From Rhynchonema sp. JSB1_4 (lineage: Eukaryota; Nematoda; Chromadorea; Monhysterida; Xyalidae), in NCBI GenBank assembly GCA_030248065.1, contig JASAMV010000441.1, forward strand, positions 1 to 64,000: a DNA stretch of 64,000 nt. Direction: 5' to 3'. Positions 1 to 12,074 of this stretch are shown piece by piece (the stretch's first letter is position 1; the number at the start of each line of letters is the position of its first letter). The position numbers were made by a program, and so were the translations under genes. The notes beneath the pieces were generated by a model that saw nothing but the letters and a program-made list of their open reading frames with translations, was not told the DNA's origin and made no database searches.

Positions 1-2555
1 ACACACCTATGCAGTGTTGAAATGAAACATCACATATTGACCCATACCTTGTAAACACTCAAGCCGGTGACATGTGGCTGTCGTGTTCTGTGCTGCAGCA
101 GGGTGGTCACAATCGAACATCGGTCGGTGACGGTCAACGGAAATTCGAGATTGATGTGGAATGACTCTGCAATCAGACACTGCGTCGCACATTTCCTATC
201 TGCAAGATTTGGTTACAGTTGATGGCTGAGTTATAGCGCCAACCTTCCCATATTGGGCTAGCGAGGCTGTGCAGCAAACAGCAAGTTTTCCCACTGACCT
301 CAGCGATGCAGCGCTTGGTCTTATGACGTTTCAGCAGTAACTCCAGAACCGAATCGGTCTCTATTTCAACCACTAGATCACAACAAAGTTACTACTGAGC
401 CCCTCGTGATCCAACCAATGTTGTTCCCTCACCCTCCGGCCGTGGCCCCCTTTGCCCAACATGCCACAAAGCTGCGTGTGTGCAATGCATCCAGGTCGCG
501 CAGTTTCGGCTCCGAATGGCAAGTGTCAGAGTCGAAATGGGTGAATTGAGCATGGTCGAAATGTTGCTCGAGCTCGGGAAGGCCGATCCTGAACATGAAA
601 TGGGCAAGTTTGGCAGAGCTGTTCTGCTAATGTTACCTAACGCAGCCATGACATTTTATAAATTTTGTAAAAAAAGTTTATATTTTCACAACTGGGAATT
701 CAAGAATGCATAGCTGATAACAAACATGCATGACTATGTACACAGTTTGTGAGGACCGCTTTCTCATGAAGGAGAGCAAACAGTCTGCACGGAAAATTTC
801 AACAAAAATAAACAAATGAGACAGAACACAAAACGACGCACCAGAAAGCACCGGCAGCGGCTGCTTCAATGTGATGCGCTTTAGCGTCAGCTCCCATCCA
901 TTTCCCAGCTGTTCGTCTGCGCCCACGGTCCCTCATATTTTGGACCACCTGGTGTGTGACGGAGACGGAACAGCGTGGTAGATGTGCCTGCGTCCATGTC
1001 GGTCACCTGAGATTAGGGTGTGCCAAAAGTGCCGCTGTTGCAAAAACAATTGCTTGTCTGTCTGTATACCATGCCAAAAACGTGTCACCTTGTCCACAGC
1101 GAGTATCGTATACGATCGGGCAGGCAGCAAGCCAGTCTGGTTGCTTTCGCGTTTGAGTTCTGTCGGCTGAAACGGACAGAGCACCATATTGATACCTGAA
1201 ACAAACAATATTCTCGTAATGCACTTTCTCCTCACCGTGACAGCAGCGCAAATGATAGTTGATCGCAGCGCGCCCTGCACCAATTCCAACAGTTAAGATA
1301 GTTGTGTAAGCAAGGGCCACCAGCTCAGTCACTCCTCCACTCAACTCGGACACGAGTTCGTTCAATGTTGCATAGTTCAACGCTTCGTAGCTGCCGTGCA
1401 GTCTGAAATCAATATGAGGAAAGGCCTTGATGATGTTTCACTATTCACTATACCACTGATGCTTGTGGTGTGTTTAGAGCCAAATACTCACCTAAAGGTT
1501 TCGTACTAAGCAGTTGTGATTTGCGTATGTATATATGTAACTATCATGCCCAGTTTTGTGGTACTGTATATTTCATGGTCTCCGGTAAACTTTGACCGAT
1601 AACGAAGTATAACTTGTCGGCCAGTGACCTCTTGAAATGGTCACATAAGAAGACACGTTACCAAGTTCGATATCGGTTGCATTATGCGGCAACAGTACTA
1701 CACCGTCAGAAAGTAAAATTTGATAAACCAACTTAGCATAGGCTTTTTCGAGCAAAGCGGGCCATAGTTGTCGATTAGACTGACTGTGCGTGAACACCAA
1801 TTTGCCATCTATGGTCGGCAACATGTCATCAACGATCACTTCCACCCACTCGCCGGCCCACCAGAATCGAAAGTGGAACACGCCAGCATAGGAGAAATCG
1901 TCGCCAAAACCTGATTATTCAAGGAAGACATGCTTTTTATCGCGGTCCACGTTAAGATCACTGTGTGCACACCCACCTTGATCGGCAGGCACAGCGCGAT
2001 AGAACAGACCACGGTATTGACAGAGTATGGAAAGGGCCGACGCAATTGCTGGGTTGCCTGAAATCAAAAGGGATTCCGCTACAATTCGACGTTCGACCAC
2101 TAAATCAGGTGCACATCATCAAAGCCTTTTCTCATCAGACAAACCATGAGCTCCGGGTGCTGACATCGAATTGTTTGCACAGGTCGTCGATCACAAACTT
2201 GCCCGATGGGATCGATGTTTCCTGGAAGTCAAACATGCTGCAAGCGAGTGGTCCTGATCTGAGACCGGATCCTACTCAGCCAAATAAAAATATTCACTAA
2301 GTTGAGTGGGAATTACCTCTGAGCATAACGGCAGATTGGGGGCTAGCATCCAAATATGTACATACTGTAGGTATAAGGATACAATACAATGACCTTGGCG
2401 CGTTTCTAGACGAACTCGGCGTTTTTCGGCGGTTTCGTTCCGAACAGTGAGCGTTGATCGGCGATGAACTCCTTGTCTGCGTAGAACGTGCCTGTTTCGT
2501 GATGTGACTGTCGAATAGGACGTACTCTGTTGATCGGCTTGGTCGTAGCGGTCAT
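1..2555 (-). pseudogene. Inverted, damaged copy of calpain exons 1-9
   Basis: Read on the minus strand, this stretch repeats the calpain gene of 7170-11857 from its ATG (complement of 2553-2555) through the ninth exon, where the window ends. Compared with the right-arm copy it has frame-breaking differences. For example, in the start exon AACAGAG replaces AACGAG, with a compensating loss a few bases later. The exon carrying the GGVTE motif has a scrambled stretch near 1290-1312. The right-arm copy is open and in phase across all exons, so this one is the degraded copy. It is either an uncorrected fold-back read or a true pseudogene. Confidence 0.75.
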
Positions 2556-4007
2556 GGTTGAGCGATACGATTGATTCAGGTTCCAAAATTCCTTCAAACA
2601 CAAACCTAAAAACAGCAAAAACGCATGCGGTGCGAAAGTGAATGGTATGCTTCGAGAACCATTTCAAATTTCCATTTCCAGAAAATCCGAAAAAACGAAA
2701 TCGAAATTTTACGTTGTCGAACATCACCCACGCCGCTAGGTTTGGAAATGAACTCCTGCGGAAACGGACATAAAACCAGGAATTATGGGCGGTCGTGTTC
2801 AGATAGAGACATGACATATCCACATAAGAACAGGGATGAGACCAAGTAAAACCGAATTTATCACACGAATTCCGTTCACCCACAAACAACATGAGCGTTA
2901 GTTACATCTACATGCACATGCATACGGGCAGAGTGTACCCATGTCAAGGGCATCAACCAGTAGCTGACTGCTGCGATAGAACGTCACTTTGGGTTGGATA
3001 GAGAAAATTACAAGGTGCGTCTAACTTCCCCAACGTGCACTACCCCGGGCTGCTTCTCTGTCGCCTCAATTTTCAGTGCCTAGTTGCTTTCAGTACTTAC
3101 CGGTAACTGGCATGTTCCTCACGCTCACGTTACACATTGAGCCTAAAGACCCACACGATGCTGCATTATTTATTTTCTACAGTCGAAGGACGCGGGCAGC
3201 GACCGCATTTTTATTTTACAGCGCATTTGAGCAATAGTTGTTGCAAAGTGAGTGAACAACAATAATTTTTGCAACTGGGGTCTCCAGTGTGTAAATGTGC
3301 GGCTGGTGGATTATTGCATCGCGTGAGACGCGAAACCATGAGTTAACAACGGAAATCATCTGCGCGTGCATTTGCCTGCCTGTAGAATGTACGGTGATTT
3401 TGATTTCAACTGCCAGCCAACAGTGCTATACGTTGTCGAGGATGACCTTAGTCAACACAGTGTGGTGCAAAAGTGCATTACTATGTCTAAGGCAGTCATA
3501 TAGTGTTTCGCTGGCAGCCCATAAGGAAGAAGGAAATAAATTCCACACGAAAAATGTGCAAAACGAGTCTTGAAGTTCCTCCTAACCATACCAAACACCA
3601 GAATTGACGGCTGTGATTTTATTTCACAGTGATAAATTTGTGATTGCGCATTTCTTGAGAAAAACACAGAATGAATGGAGCTAACTTTAAATATTTTGGA
3701 TCTCTACTTTGTAAAATAACAATAACAAAAAAGAGTAAGACTCTAAATAAAAGATTCAGTATTTTCTTTCAGAGAAACAGCAATTTACCATTTACAAAAG
3801 GACCAGCCGTGTGCAAGCACATGACATGACAAAAAGACGACAATTTAGGTGTCTGCCAGTTGGTAAAAGTTAGATATATCCAGATTCATTGACAGCAAAA
3901 GAAAAGAGCACAAACTAATAATAAGAAGATAGACAGACAAACATCACAAGTCAAGAATAACCTCACAACATCAGACAACACTAAACACATTATTCGCACC
4001 ACGATAT

Positions 4008-4118
4008 TTATTTTCGGTGATCGCTTCGGTCCGATCTGTCCTTCACGCCACCTCCGTGTCGTTTGCCCTCTGGCCGTCTCCAGCAGCTGGCCAAGACCGA
4101 ACGGAAATTCTCATCACC
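4008..4118 (-). pseudogene. Inverted copy of the SNW1 last exon, frameshifted
   Basis: This is the mirror image of the last SNW1 exon at 5610-5729, ending at a TAA (complement of about 4008-4010). It contains at least three small indels relative to the intact copy: a shortened A run after GGCC, a rearranged GGCGTGAAGG for GGCGATGAGG, and a missing base in GGACCGAAG. These destroy the reading frame. The similarity fades at about 4118, directly into the A/C-only tract. Confidence 0.75.
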
Positions 4119-4686
4119 CCAAAACCCCCACACACAACCCAACCCAAAACCACCACCCCCCCCCCACCCACACAAAACCCAAACAAAAAAACCAAAAACC
4201 CCAAACAACACAAACCAAAACCAAACCACAACACACCCCAAACACCAAAAAAACCCACAACCCCACAAAAACACCCAACCCAAACCCACCCACCAAACAA
4301 CAAAAACCCACCACCCCCCACCCCACAAAACAAAAAAAAAAAACAAAACACAAAAAAAACACAACAACACAAACAACCCAAACCAAAACCAAAACAACAC
4401 AAAAACAACAAAACCAACAAACAAAAAAAAAACAAAAAAAACACAATAAAACAAACCCCCCCACCCAAAAAACACCACCCCCACCCAAAAAAAACAACAA
4501 ACAAAAACACAAACACCACAAACAACCCCCCCCAAAACCACACCACCCAACAACCACCCACCAAACCAAAACCAACACCACCCCCCACCCCACACAACCC
4601 CAAACAAAAAAAAAAACACAACCAAACCCCAAACAAAAACAAACCCAAACAACACCACAAAAAAAACACACCAAACCCCCCCCACA
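4115..4686. repeat. 572-bp stretch containing only A and C
   Basis: From 4115 to 4686 there is no G and no T on the + strand. The stretch is an irregular mixture of A runs and C runs with no fixed repeat period. It sits exactly where the mirror image of 4700-5600 should be if the inverted repeat were complete. The long open frames across it (Pro/Thr/Asn/Lys-rich on +, Gly/Val/Phe/Trp-rich on -) are consequences of composition and are not genes. Base-calling collapse is the simplest explanation. Confidence 0.9.
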
Positions 4687-4799
4687 TTCGATATTATTTA
4701 ATTACCCACCATAATTTATTTTATGGCCCCATTTTATGTCTTGAACGAGACGCTAACCCTTTGTGTTTCCTGTGTTGTCAAGGCGACTTTGCATTGCAG

Positions 4800-5729
4800 A
4801 TTCGTGCCTGACAAGGGGTTCGAGGGTGCCGAGGCCGGAGCGTCAGGACGGGGGGCTGGACCTGTACAGGTATGTGGTTTGGTTGATTGTGGTCAGTATA
4901 GGCAATCCAGCCGCTGATGTCACCGCCGCGAAATCTACAGTATACCAGAGGCTGAGATGTTCCACCGCTTCTCGACTTAGACATGAAGCGATAGTTACGT
5001 AGTTCAATGTTTCAGGCTGCTTTTCAGCCACGCGGCTGAGCTGAGTGCTCTATACTCAGCTCCAAAGAGGTACAATTTTACAACACAGGGAATTTTTCTT
5101 TGGGCCACAGTTTGAGATAGAGTTGCTCCACTAATTTCGACCAGCGTAAAAGATGTTCATTAGCTGTAGAGGAATAATTTTTACGCTGGTCAAAATTAGT
5201 GGAGCAACTCTATTTCAAACTGTGGCCCGAAGAAAAATTCCCTGTGTTATAAAATTGTGCCTCTTTAGAGCCATTCGGCTTACACAGTACTCAGCTGCGT
5301 GGCATGAAACAGCATGAAACATTGAACTAAATAAAAATCGCTTCATGTATAAGTCGAAAAACGGTGTAATGGCTCAGCCTCTGGTATACTGTAGATTTCG
5401 CGGCGGTGACATCAGCGGCTAGATTGCCTGTAACTGTCGTGTCACTCAGACACCTCAGGCAGCCATATAACACGCGGGTGTACAACATACTGACATTAAC
5501 GGTATTCCATTTATTGTTTGCCTGACATAACTGACTGACATGGCGTGTACTGATCATAACTACCTATGTATATTGATAAATTCAATTATCGATTATTGAT
5601 TGATTGCAGTTCGAACGTGATGAAGACGATCCGTTCGGTCTTGGCCAGCTGCTGGAGACGGCCAAAAAGGGCAAACGACACGGAGGTGGCGATGAGGACA
5701 GATCGGACTCGAAGCGATCACGAAAATAA
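4800..5729 (+). CDS. SNW1: SNW1/SKIP splicing and transcription cofactor, last two exons
   Basis: SNW1 (SKIP, Bx42) is a nuclear protein of the activated spliceosome and a transcription coregulator. Two exons are visible. Exon 4800-4869 begins with the last base of a split Arg codon after a TTGCAG acceptor; it reads RFVPDKGFEG and ends GPVQ before GTATGT. Exon 5610-5729 starts FERDEDDPFGLGQLLETAKK and ends in a basic tail, SDSKRSRK, then TAA. The order RFVPDK, GPVQ, F-x-x-DPFGL, basic tail matches the animal SNW1 C-terminus. The penultimate exon is Ala/Gly-rich where the human protein is Arg-rich. The intron (4870-5609) carries a fold-back element. Everything upstream is missing because the inverted-repeat junction replaces it, so the gene is 5'-truncated here. 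The stop overlaps AATAAA. Confidence 0.9.
4897..5432. repeat. Fold-back element in the last SNW1 intron
   Basis: The two halves are inverted copies: TATAGGCAATCCAGCCGCTG at the left end answers CAGCGGCTAGATTGCCTGTA at the right. Inner arms pair through a GTTGCTCCACTAATTT motif to a centre near 5165. The ends resemble the element at 44609-44886. It has no coding capacity and lies wholly within the SNW1 intron. Confidence 0.8.
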
Positions 5730-8700
5730 AATTGTGATGCGAATAATGTGTTGAGTGTTGTTGATGTTTGTGTATTTGGATAATTGTGCTTCATTGTTTG
5801 TCTGTCTATCTTTTATTATTAGTTTGTGCTCTTTCTTTTGCTGTCAATGAATCTGGATATATCTAACTTTTACCAACTGGCAGACACCTAAATTGTCGTC
5901 TTTTTGTCATGTCATGTGCTTGCACACGGCTGGTCCTTTTGTAAATGGTAAATTGCTGTTTCTCTGAAAGAAAATACTGAATCTTTTATTTAGAGTCTTA
6001 CTACTTTTTTGTTATTGTTATTACAAAGTACAGATCCAAAATATTTCAAAGTTAGCTCCATTCATTCCTGTGTTTTTCTTCAAAAATGCGCAATCACAAA
6101 TTTATCACTGTGAAATAAAATCACACCGTGATTCTGGTGTTTGGTATGGTTAGCAGCAACTTCAAGACTCGTTTTGCACATTTTTCGTGTGGATTTTATT
6201 TCCTTCTTCCTATAGGGTGCCAGCGAAACACCTTATATGACTGCCTTAGACATAGTAATGCACTTTTGCACCACACTGTGTTGACTAAGGTCATCCTCGA
6301 CAACGTATAGCACTGTTGGCTGGCAGTTGAAATCAAATCACCGTACATTCTACAGGCAAGCAAATGCACGCGCAATAGATTTCCGTTGTTAACTCATGGT
6401 TTCGCATCTCACGCGATGCAATAATCCACCAGCCGCACATTTACACATGGAGACCCCTGTTGCAAAATTATTGTTGTTCACTCACTTTCAACAACTATTG
6501 CCAAATGCGCTGTAAAATAAAATGTGGTCGCTGCCCACGTCGTTCGACTGTAGAAAATAAATAATGCACACCGTGTGGGTCTTTATGCTCAATGTGTAAC
6601 GTGAGCGTGAGGAACATCCAACCCGGTAAGCACTGAAAGCAACTAAGCACTGAAAATTGAGTCCACAACAGCAGCAGCCCGGGGTAGTGCACGTTGAGAA
6701 TTCTCAGACGCACCTTGTAATTTTCTCTATCCAACCAAAGTGACGTTCTATCGCAGCAGTCAGCTACTGGTTGATGCCCTTGACATCGGGTACACTCTGC
6801 CCGTATGCATGTGCATGTAGATGTAACTAACGCTCATGTTGTTTGTGGGTGAACGGAATTCGTGTGATAAATTCGGTTTTACTTGGTCTCATCCTGTTCT
6901 TATGTGGATATGTCATGTCTCATCTGAACACGACCGCCCATAATTCCTGGTTTTATGTCCGTTTCCGCAGGAGTTCATTTCCAAACCTGGCGGCGTGGGT
7001 GATGTTCAACAACGTAAAATTTCGATTTCGTTTTTCGGATTTTCTGGAAATGGAAATTTGAAATGGTTCTCGAAGCATACCATTCACTTTCGCACCGCAT
7101 GCGTTTTTGCTGTTTTTAGGTTTGTGTTTGAACGAATTTTGGAACCTGAATCAATCGTATCGCTCAACCATGACCACTACGACCAAGCCGATCAACGAGT
7201 ACGTCCGTATTCGACAGTCACATCACGAAACAGGCACGTTCTACGCAGACAAGGAGTTCATCGCCGATCAACGCTCACTGTTCGGAACGAAACCGCCGAA
7301 AAACGCCGAGTTCGTCTGGAAACGCGCCAAGGTCATTGTATTGTATCCTTATACCTACAGTATGTACATATTTGGATGCTAGCCCCCAATCTGCCGTTAT
7401 CCTCCGAGGTAATTCCCACTCAACTTAGTGAATATTTTTATTTGGCTGCATAGGATCCGGTCTCAGATCAGGACCACTCGCTTGCAGCATGTTTATTTTA
7501 GGACATCGATCCATCGGGCAAGTTTGTGATCGACGATATCAAACAATTCGATGTCAGCACCGGAGCTCATGGTTTGTCTGATGAGAAAAGGCTTTGATGA
7601 TGTGCACCTGATTTATGGTCGAACATCGAATTGTAGCGGAATCCCTTTTGATTTCAGGCAACCCAGCAATTGCGTCGGCCCTTTCCATACTCTGTCAATA
7701 CCGTGGTCTGTTCTATCGCGCTGTGCCTGCCGATCAAGGTGGGTGTGCACACAGTGATCTTAACGTGGACCGCGATAAAAAGCATGTCTTCCTTGAATAA
7801 TCAGGTTTTGGCGACGATTTCTCCTATGCTGGCGTGTTCCACTTTCGATTCTGGTGGGCCGGCGAGTGGGTGGAAGTGATCGTTGATGACATGTTGCCGA
7901 CCATAGATGGCAAATTGGTGTTCACGCACAGTCAGTCTAATCGACAACTATGGCCCGCTTTGCTCGAAAAAGCCTATGCTAAGTTGGTTTATTGTTTTAC
8001 TTTCTGACGGTGTAGTACTGTTGCCGCATAATGCAACCGATATCGAACTTGGTAACGTGTCTTCTTATGTGACCATTTCAAGAGGTCACTGGCCGACAAG
8101 TTATACTTCGTTATCGGTCAAAGTTTACCGGAGACCATGAAATATACAGTACCACAAAACTGGGCATGATAGTTACATATATACATACGCAAATCACAAC
8201 TGCTTAGTACGAAACCTTTAGGTGAGTATTTGGCTCTAAACACACCACAAGCATCAGTGCAGAGTGAATAGTGAAACATCATCAAGGCCTTTCCTCATAT
8301 TGATTTCAGACTGCACGGCAGCTACGAAGCGTTGAACTATGCAACATTGAACGAACTCGTGTCCGAGTTGAGTGGAGGAGTGACTGAGCTGGTGGCCCTT
8401 GCTGCACACAAACCACCCGAACTGTTGGAATTGGTGCAGGGCGCGCTGCGATCAACTATCATTTGCGCTGCTGTCACGGTGAGGAGAAAGTGCATTACAA
8501 GAATATTGTTGTTCAGGTATCAATATGGTGCTCTGTCCGTTTCAGCCGACAGAACTCAAACGCGAAAGCAACCAGACTGGCTTGCTGCCTGCCCGATCGT
8601 ATACGATACTCGCTGTGGACAAGGTGACACGTTTTTGGCATGGTATACAGACAGACAAGCAATTGTTTTTGCAAGAGAGGCACTTTTGGGTCACCCTAAT

Positions 8701-9708
8701 CTCAGGTGACCGACATGGACGCAGGCACATCTACCACGCTGTTCCGTCTTCGTCACACACCAGGTGGTCCAAAATATGAGGGACCGTGGGCGCAGACGAA
8801 CAGTGTGAAATGGATGGGAGTCGACGTCAAAGCGCATCACATTGAAGCAGCCGCTGCCGGTGCTTTCTGGTGCGTCGTTTTGTGTTCTGTCTCATTTGTT
8901 TATTTTTGTTGAAATTTTCCGTGCATACTGTTGGCTCTCCTTCATGAGAAAGCGGTCCTCACAAACTGTGTACATAGTCATGCATGTTTGTTATCAGGTA
9001 TGCATTCTTGAATTCCCAGTTGTGAAAATATAAACTTTTTTTACAAAATTTATAAAATGTCATGGCTGCGTTAGGTAACATTAGCAGAACAGCTCTGCCA
9101 AACTTGCCCATTTCATGTTCAGGATCGGCCTTCCCGAGCTCGAGCAACATTTCGACCATCTTCAATTCACCCATTTCGACTCTGACACTTGCCATTCGGA
9201 GCCGAAACTGCGCGACCTGGATGCATTGCACACACGCAGCTTTGTGGCATGTTGGGCAAAGGGGGCCACGGCCGGAGGGTGCAGGAACAACATTGGTTGG
9301 ATCACGAGGGGCTCAGTAGTAACTTTGTTGTGATCTAGTGGTTGAAATAGAGACCGATTCGGTTCTGGAGTTACTGCTGAAACGTCATAAGACCAAGCGC
9401 TGCATCGCTGAGGTCAGTGGGAAAACTTGCTGTTTGCTGCACAGCCTCGCTAGCCCAATATGGGAAGGTTGGCGCTATAACTCAGCCATCAACTGTAACC
9501 AAATCTTGCAGATAGGAATGTGCGACCAGTGTCTGATTGCAGAGTCATTCCACATCAATCCCCAATTTCTGTTGACCGTCACCGACCGATGTTCGATTGT
9601 GACCACCCTGCTGCAGCACAGAACACGACAGCCACATGTCATCGGCTTCAGTGTTTACAAGGTATGGGTCAATATGTGATGTTTCATTTCAACACTGCAT
9701 AGGTGTGT
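5610..9708. repeat. Right arm of the giant inverted repeat
   Basis: This is the partner of 1-4118. It carries the SNW1 last exon and calpain exons 1-9 with intact frames and consistent splice phases, so I take it as the accurate version of the locus. The similarity to the left arm stops only because the window begins at the corresponding base. Confidence 0.9.
5730..7169. other. SNW1 3' flank and calpain 5' flank, no gene seen
   Basis: About 1.4 kb separates the SNW1 stop from the calpain ATG. Short open frames between 6843 and 7169 run into the calpain start exon and may include untranslated leader. None resembles a known protein. Confidence 0.5.
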
Positions 9709-11857
9709 TTAGGCTGTGTTGAGTCGTAATTGCGTGTCATGTCATGCGTGCATCGTTCCGGTGTGGTGTTTGCTATTTCAGCAGGTTGGCTTCATGCACA
9801 ACACAACACACAGGGTAAAGAACGACTAAAGGATTCATACAAAAGTATCACAAAGTTAGAAACGTGGATTTACATTTGAGCAAAACACAACCCACACATC
9901 TAATTGGTATTCGCACCAAAGCTTTTCAATACAAATCCAGATGGAAGCCATCCCTATGATGCAAATTCATCTCCCTTCTACAACAGCTGATCCAACGTTA
10001 CAGTTCTCCTTCTTCCAACGTGTTCCCTTGTAGCACATAGGCTACACAAGGTGTTTCAATCAAGTGTTTTATATCAGGTCGCCAATGACGCAAGTCAGTC
10101 GAATCGTCTCACAAAACAGTTCTTTCGTCAGAACAAGGCCGTCTACCATTCGACCTTCAGCAATCAAAAACAGGTTTCAACCCTTTAGAATTAATTTCCT
10201 TAAAAATGTTTTTATTTATTAGTGTGCCAATTTATCATTGCAGCTGACGTGTCGTGTTCCGCTGGACAGTGGGTCCTACGTTGTGGTGCCGTCGACGTAC
10301 GAGCCAGGCAAGGAGAGTTTGTTCACAATTCGGTTGTACGCGCAGACAACATTGAGTTTTGGCATTGTCGATGCAGCACCGGTCATTGAGAAGACGCCTG
10401 TGATGAAAGTGCGTTGGTGGTTTTGATGACAAGCGAATTCTGATTGAAATGTGAAATGAAATACGACACGTACTCGAAACGAACGAATGTGTTTAAAATA
10501 TCTTTCAGGGTGACCCAAACTCGAACGAGTACCAGGCCATGTTCCTGTCATTTGCCGACGAGGTTTGGTGATGTTTCATTAGCAAGCTGGTCATTACTTT
10601 CGTTCAACAATTGGGCTCTATGAACACCGTTTTTTTTTCAGAAAAGATCTGTCAACGCATACGAACTACAAGAGCTGCTCCACACCTGTCTTCCTAATGG
10701 TTTGCATTATTGGGCTTTGGTTTGTGTTCACATGTCCACCCAAACGCACATCGTCGACTCAGTCCTAATGCCCAGTGTGTATTTCTCGCGCTTCATTCAG
10801 GGCTGCTTCAGTTGACGATCAGAGTTGAACATTTGCGCTGACGACTAAATAATTAGCCGGAATTTCTCACATGTGCATTATTACAGTTCCGGGTGCAATT
10901 CTAGGCTGAAAGTTGAAGTCGCGTGCACGCGACTTCCTAGTGCTAAAGCATAGGGAGCGCACGCCAGCGCACGCCAAGTTACTTCGACTTTTGCCTATAC
11001 TTTGCACTGTTTCGCACGCGCGTGCACGCCAAGTTACTTCGACTTTTGCCTATACTTTGCACTGTTTCGCACGCGCGTGCACGCGACTTCAACTTTCAGC
11101 CTAGAATTGCACCCGGTACTGTATCTACATGATGTTGTTCACTTCCTGATGTTGACTGATGTTACATACTGTACCTACAACAGTTTTTTGCAGATTACAT
11201 GAAGAGCTCAGCCAGTATGGATGTGTGTCGAAAGGTGGTGATGGCATTTCAGGTTTAAAAATAGTCAAAATTATTTGAATTTCAAAAAAAATTAAATTTA
11301 AAAAACACAACATAAACGTGTTTACAGCGTTACCCGACAGCCGGTCGAATCGACTATAACCAATTCAAAGATTTCATGTACAGCCTAAAAGTGTGGCAGG
11401 AAATATTCGGCTATTATAGCAAGACAACTAGTGGAGTGATGAAATCAGAGAGATTCAGGGACGCACTCGCTGATGTCGGTGAGTGAAACGTCAATTGACA
11501 TTTTGAATGGTTCCCGCGGTCTGGAACTGAATTGCCAATCCATTGTTGTCTTGTTAATTCAGGGTTCAAGCTGAGCACAGAGATCGTCCAGATTCTGATT
11601 CTGCGCTACATGAGACGCGACGGGACGCTGAGATTTGGCGATTTTGTGTCGTGCATTCTGCAGTTGATTGCTGCGTTCAGTTAGTTCATAAAACATTTGT
11701 TTCCTAAGTTTTTAATTTTTCAGTTTAGAAAAAGATTATTAAAAGTAAAAAAGATTACTGAAAAAATTCAGACACGTTCCAACGCAAGGACAACACGAAA
11801 TGCGGCGTGGTGAAACTTAACAATACGGAATGGATGAAATCGGTGTTACGTTGTTGA
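7170..11857 (+). CDS. Calpain-family protein lacking all catalytic residues
   Basis: Classical calpains are cytosolic Ca2+-activated cysteine proteases. Seventeen exons join in phase to 659 residues: 7170-7331, 7502-7571, 7658-7738, 7805-7982, 8310-8478, 8546-8623, 8706-8869, 9123-9295, 9543-9661, 10078-10173, 10244-10408, 10509-10562, 10642-10699, 11194-11252, 11328-11478, 11563-11679, 11772-11857. Order: CysPc core ([39 protein letters not shown]), the C2-like domain III ([17 protein letters not shown]), then a penta-EF-hand region ending SVLRC. Normal length and architecture. The Cys site GDCWF reads GNPAI, the His site GHAY reads ARSY, and the Asn site RNPWG reads RHTPG, so I infer a pseudoprotease. 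The EF loops also lack acidic ligands. It is convergent with the GPCR. The first nine exons are duplicated in the left arm. Confidence 0.9.
10889..11116. repeat. Small inverted-repeat element with inner direct repeat
   Basis: It lies in the calpain intron 10700-11193. CCGGGTGCAATTCTAGGCTG at the left is the inverse of the right end. Inside, a unit of about 58 bp (CCAAGTTACTTCGACTTTTG onward) occurs twice in tandem, and a GCGTGCACGCG hairpin core occurs on both sides. Confidence 0.8.
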
Positions 11858-12074
11858 CTGAACAACACACTTGTTGTGCTCATTGTGTTTATCCACTCAT
11901 GATGTTTGTTTTATTGCGTGCGACGTCAGCAACTCAAATTCCCCCATGATCACTATCTCAGTTCAACCATACACTGTTTTTGCTTTTCTTGTGGTGATGC
12001 AATCGTGAATAATGGATTTCATTTTGTAGCCACAAATTCAGATAACAAAGGAAAGCAACAAAAATTTCTTTCCG

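Larger units (their letters stand above)
1..4118. repeat. Left arm of a giant inverted repeat (about 4.1 kb)
   Basis: The sequence from the window start to about 4118 is the reverse complement of about 5610-9708, base order included: position p pairs with roughly 9709 minus p near the ends, and with 9727 minus p near the loop. The arms differ by scattered substitutions and many 1-2 bp indels, some of which break exons in this arm. The arm still reads to the first base of the window, so its outer end is unknown. I infer a fold-back assembly artefact (see findings). A real, diverged inverted duplication is the alternative. Confidence 0.9.

Noticed and set aside
4008..4811. Long open frames (over 200 codons) on both strands
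   Set aside because: They lie in the A/C-only tract, where stop codons cannot easily occur. The predicted proteins use only a few amino acids.
9338..9520. Open frame [20 protein letters not shown] as an extra calpain exon
   Set aside because: The flanking exons join directly in phase 1 without it, and no calpain domain has an insertion there. It is also disrupted by lack of a good acceptor.
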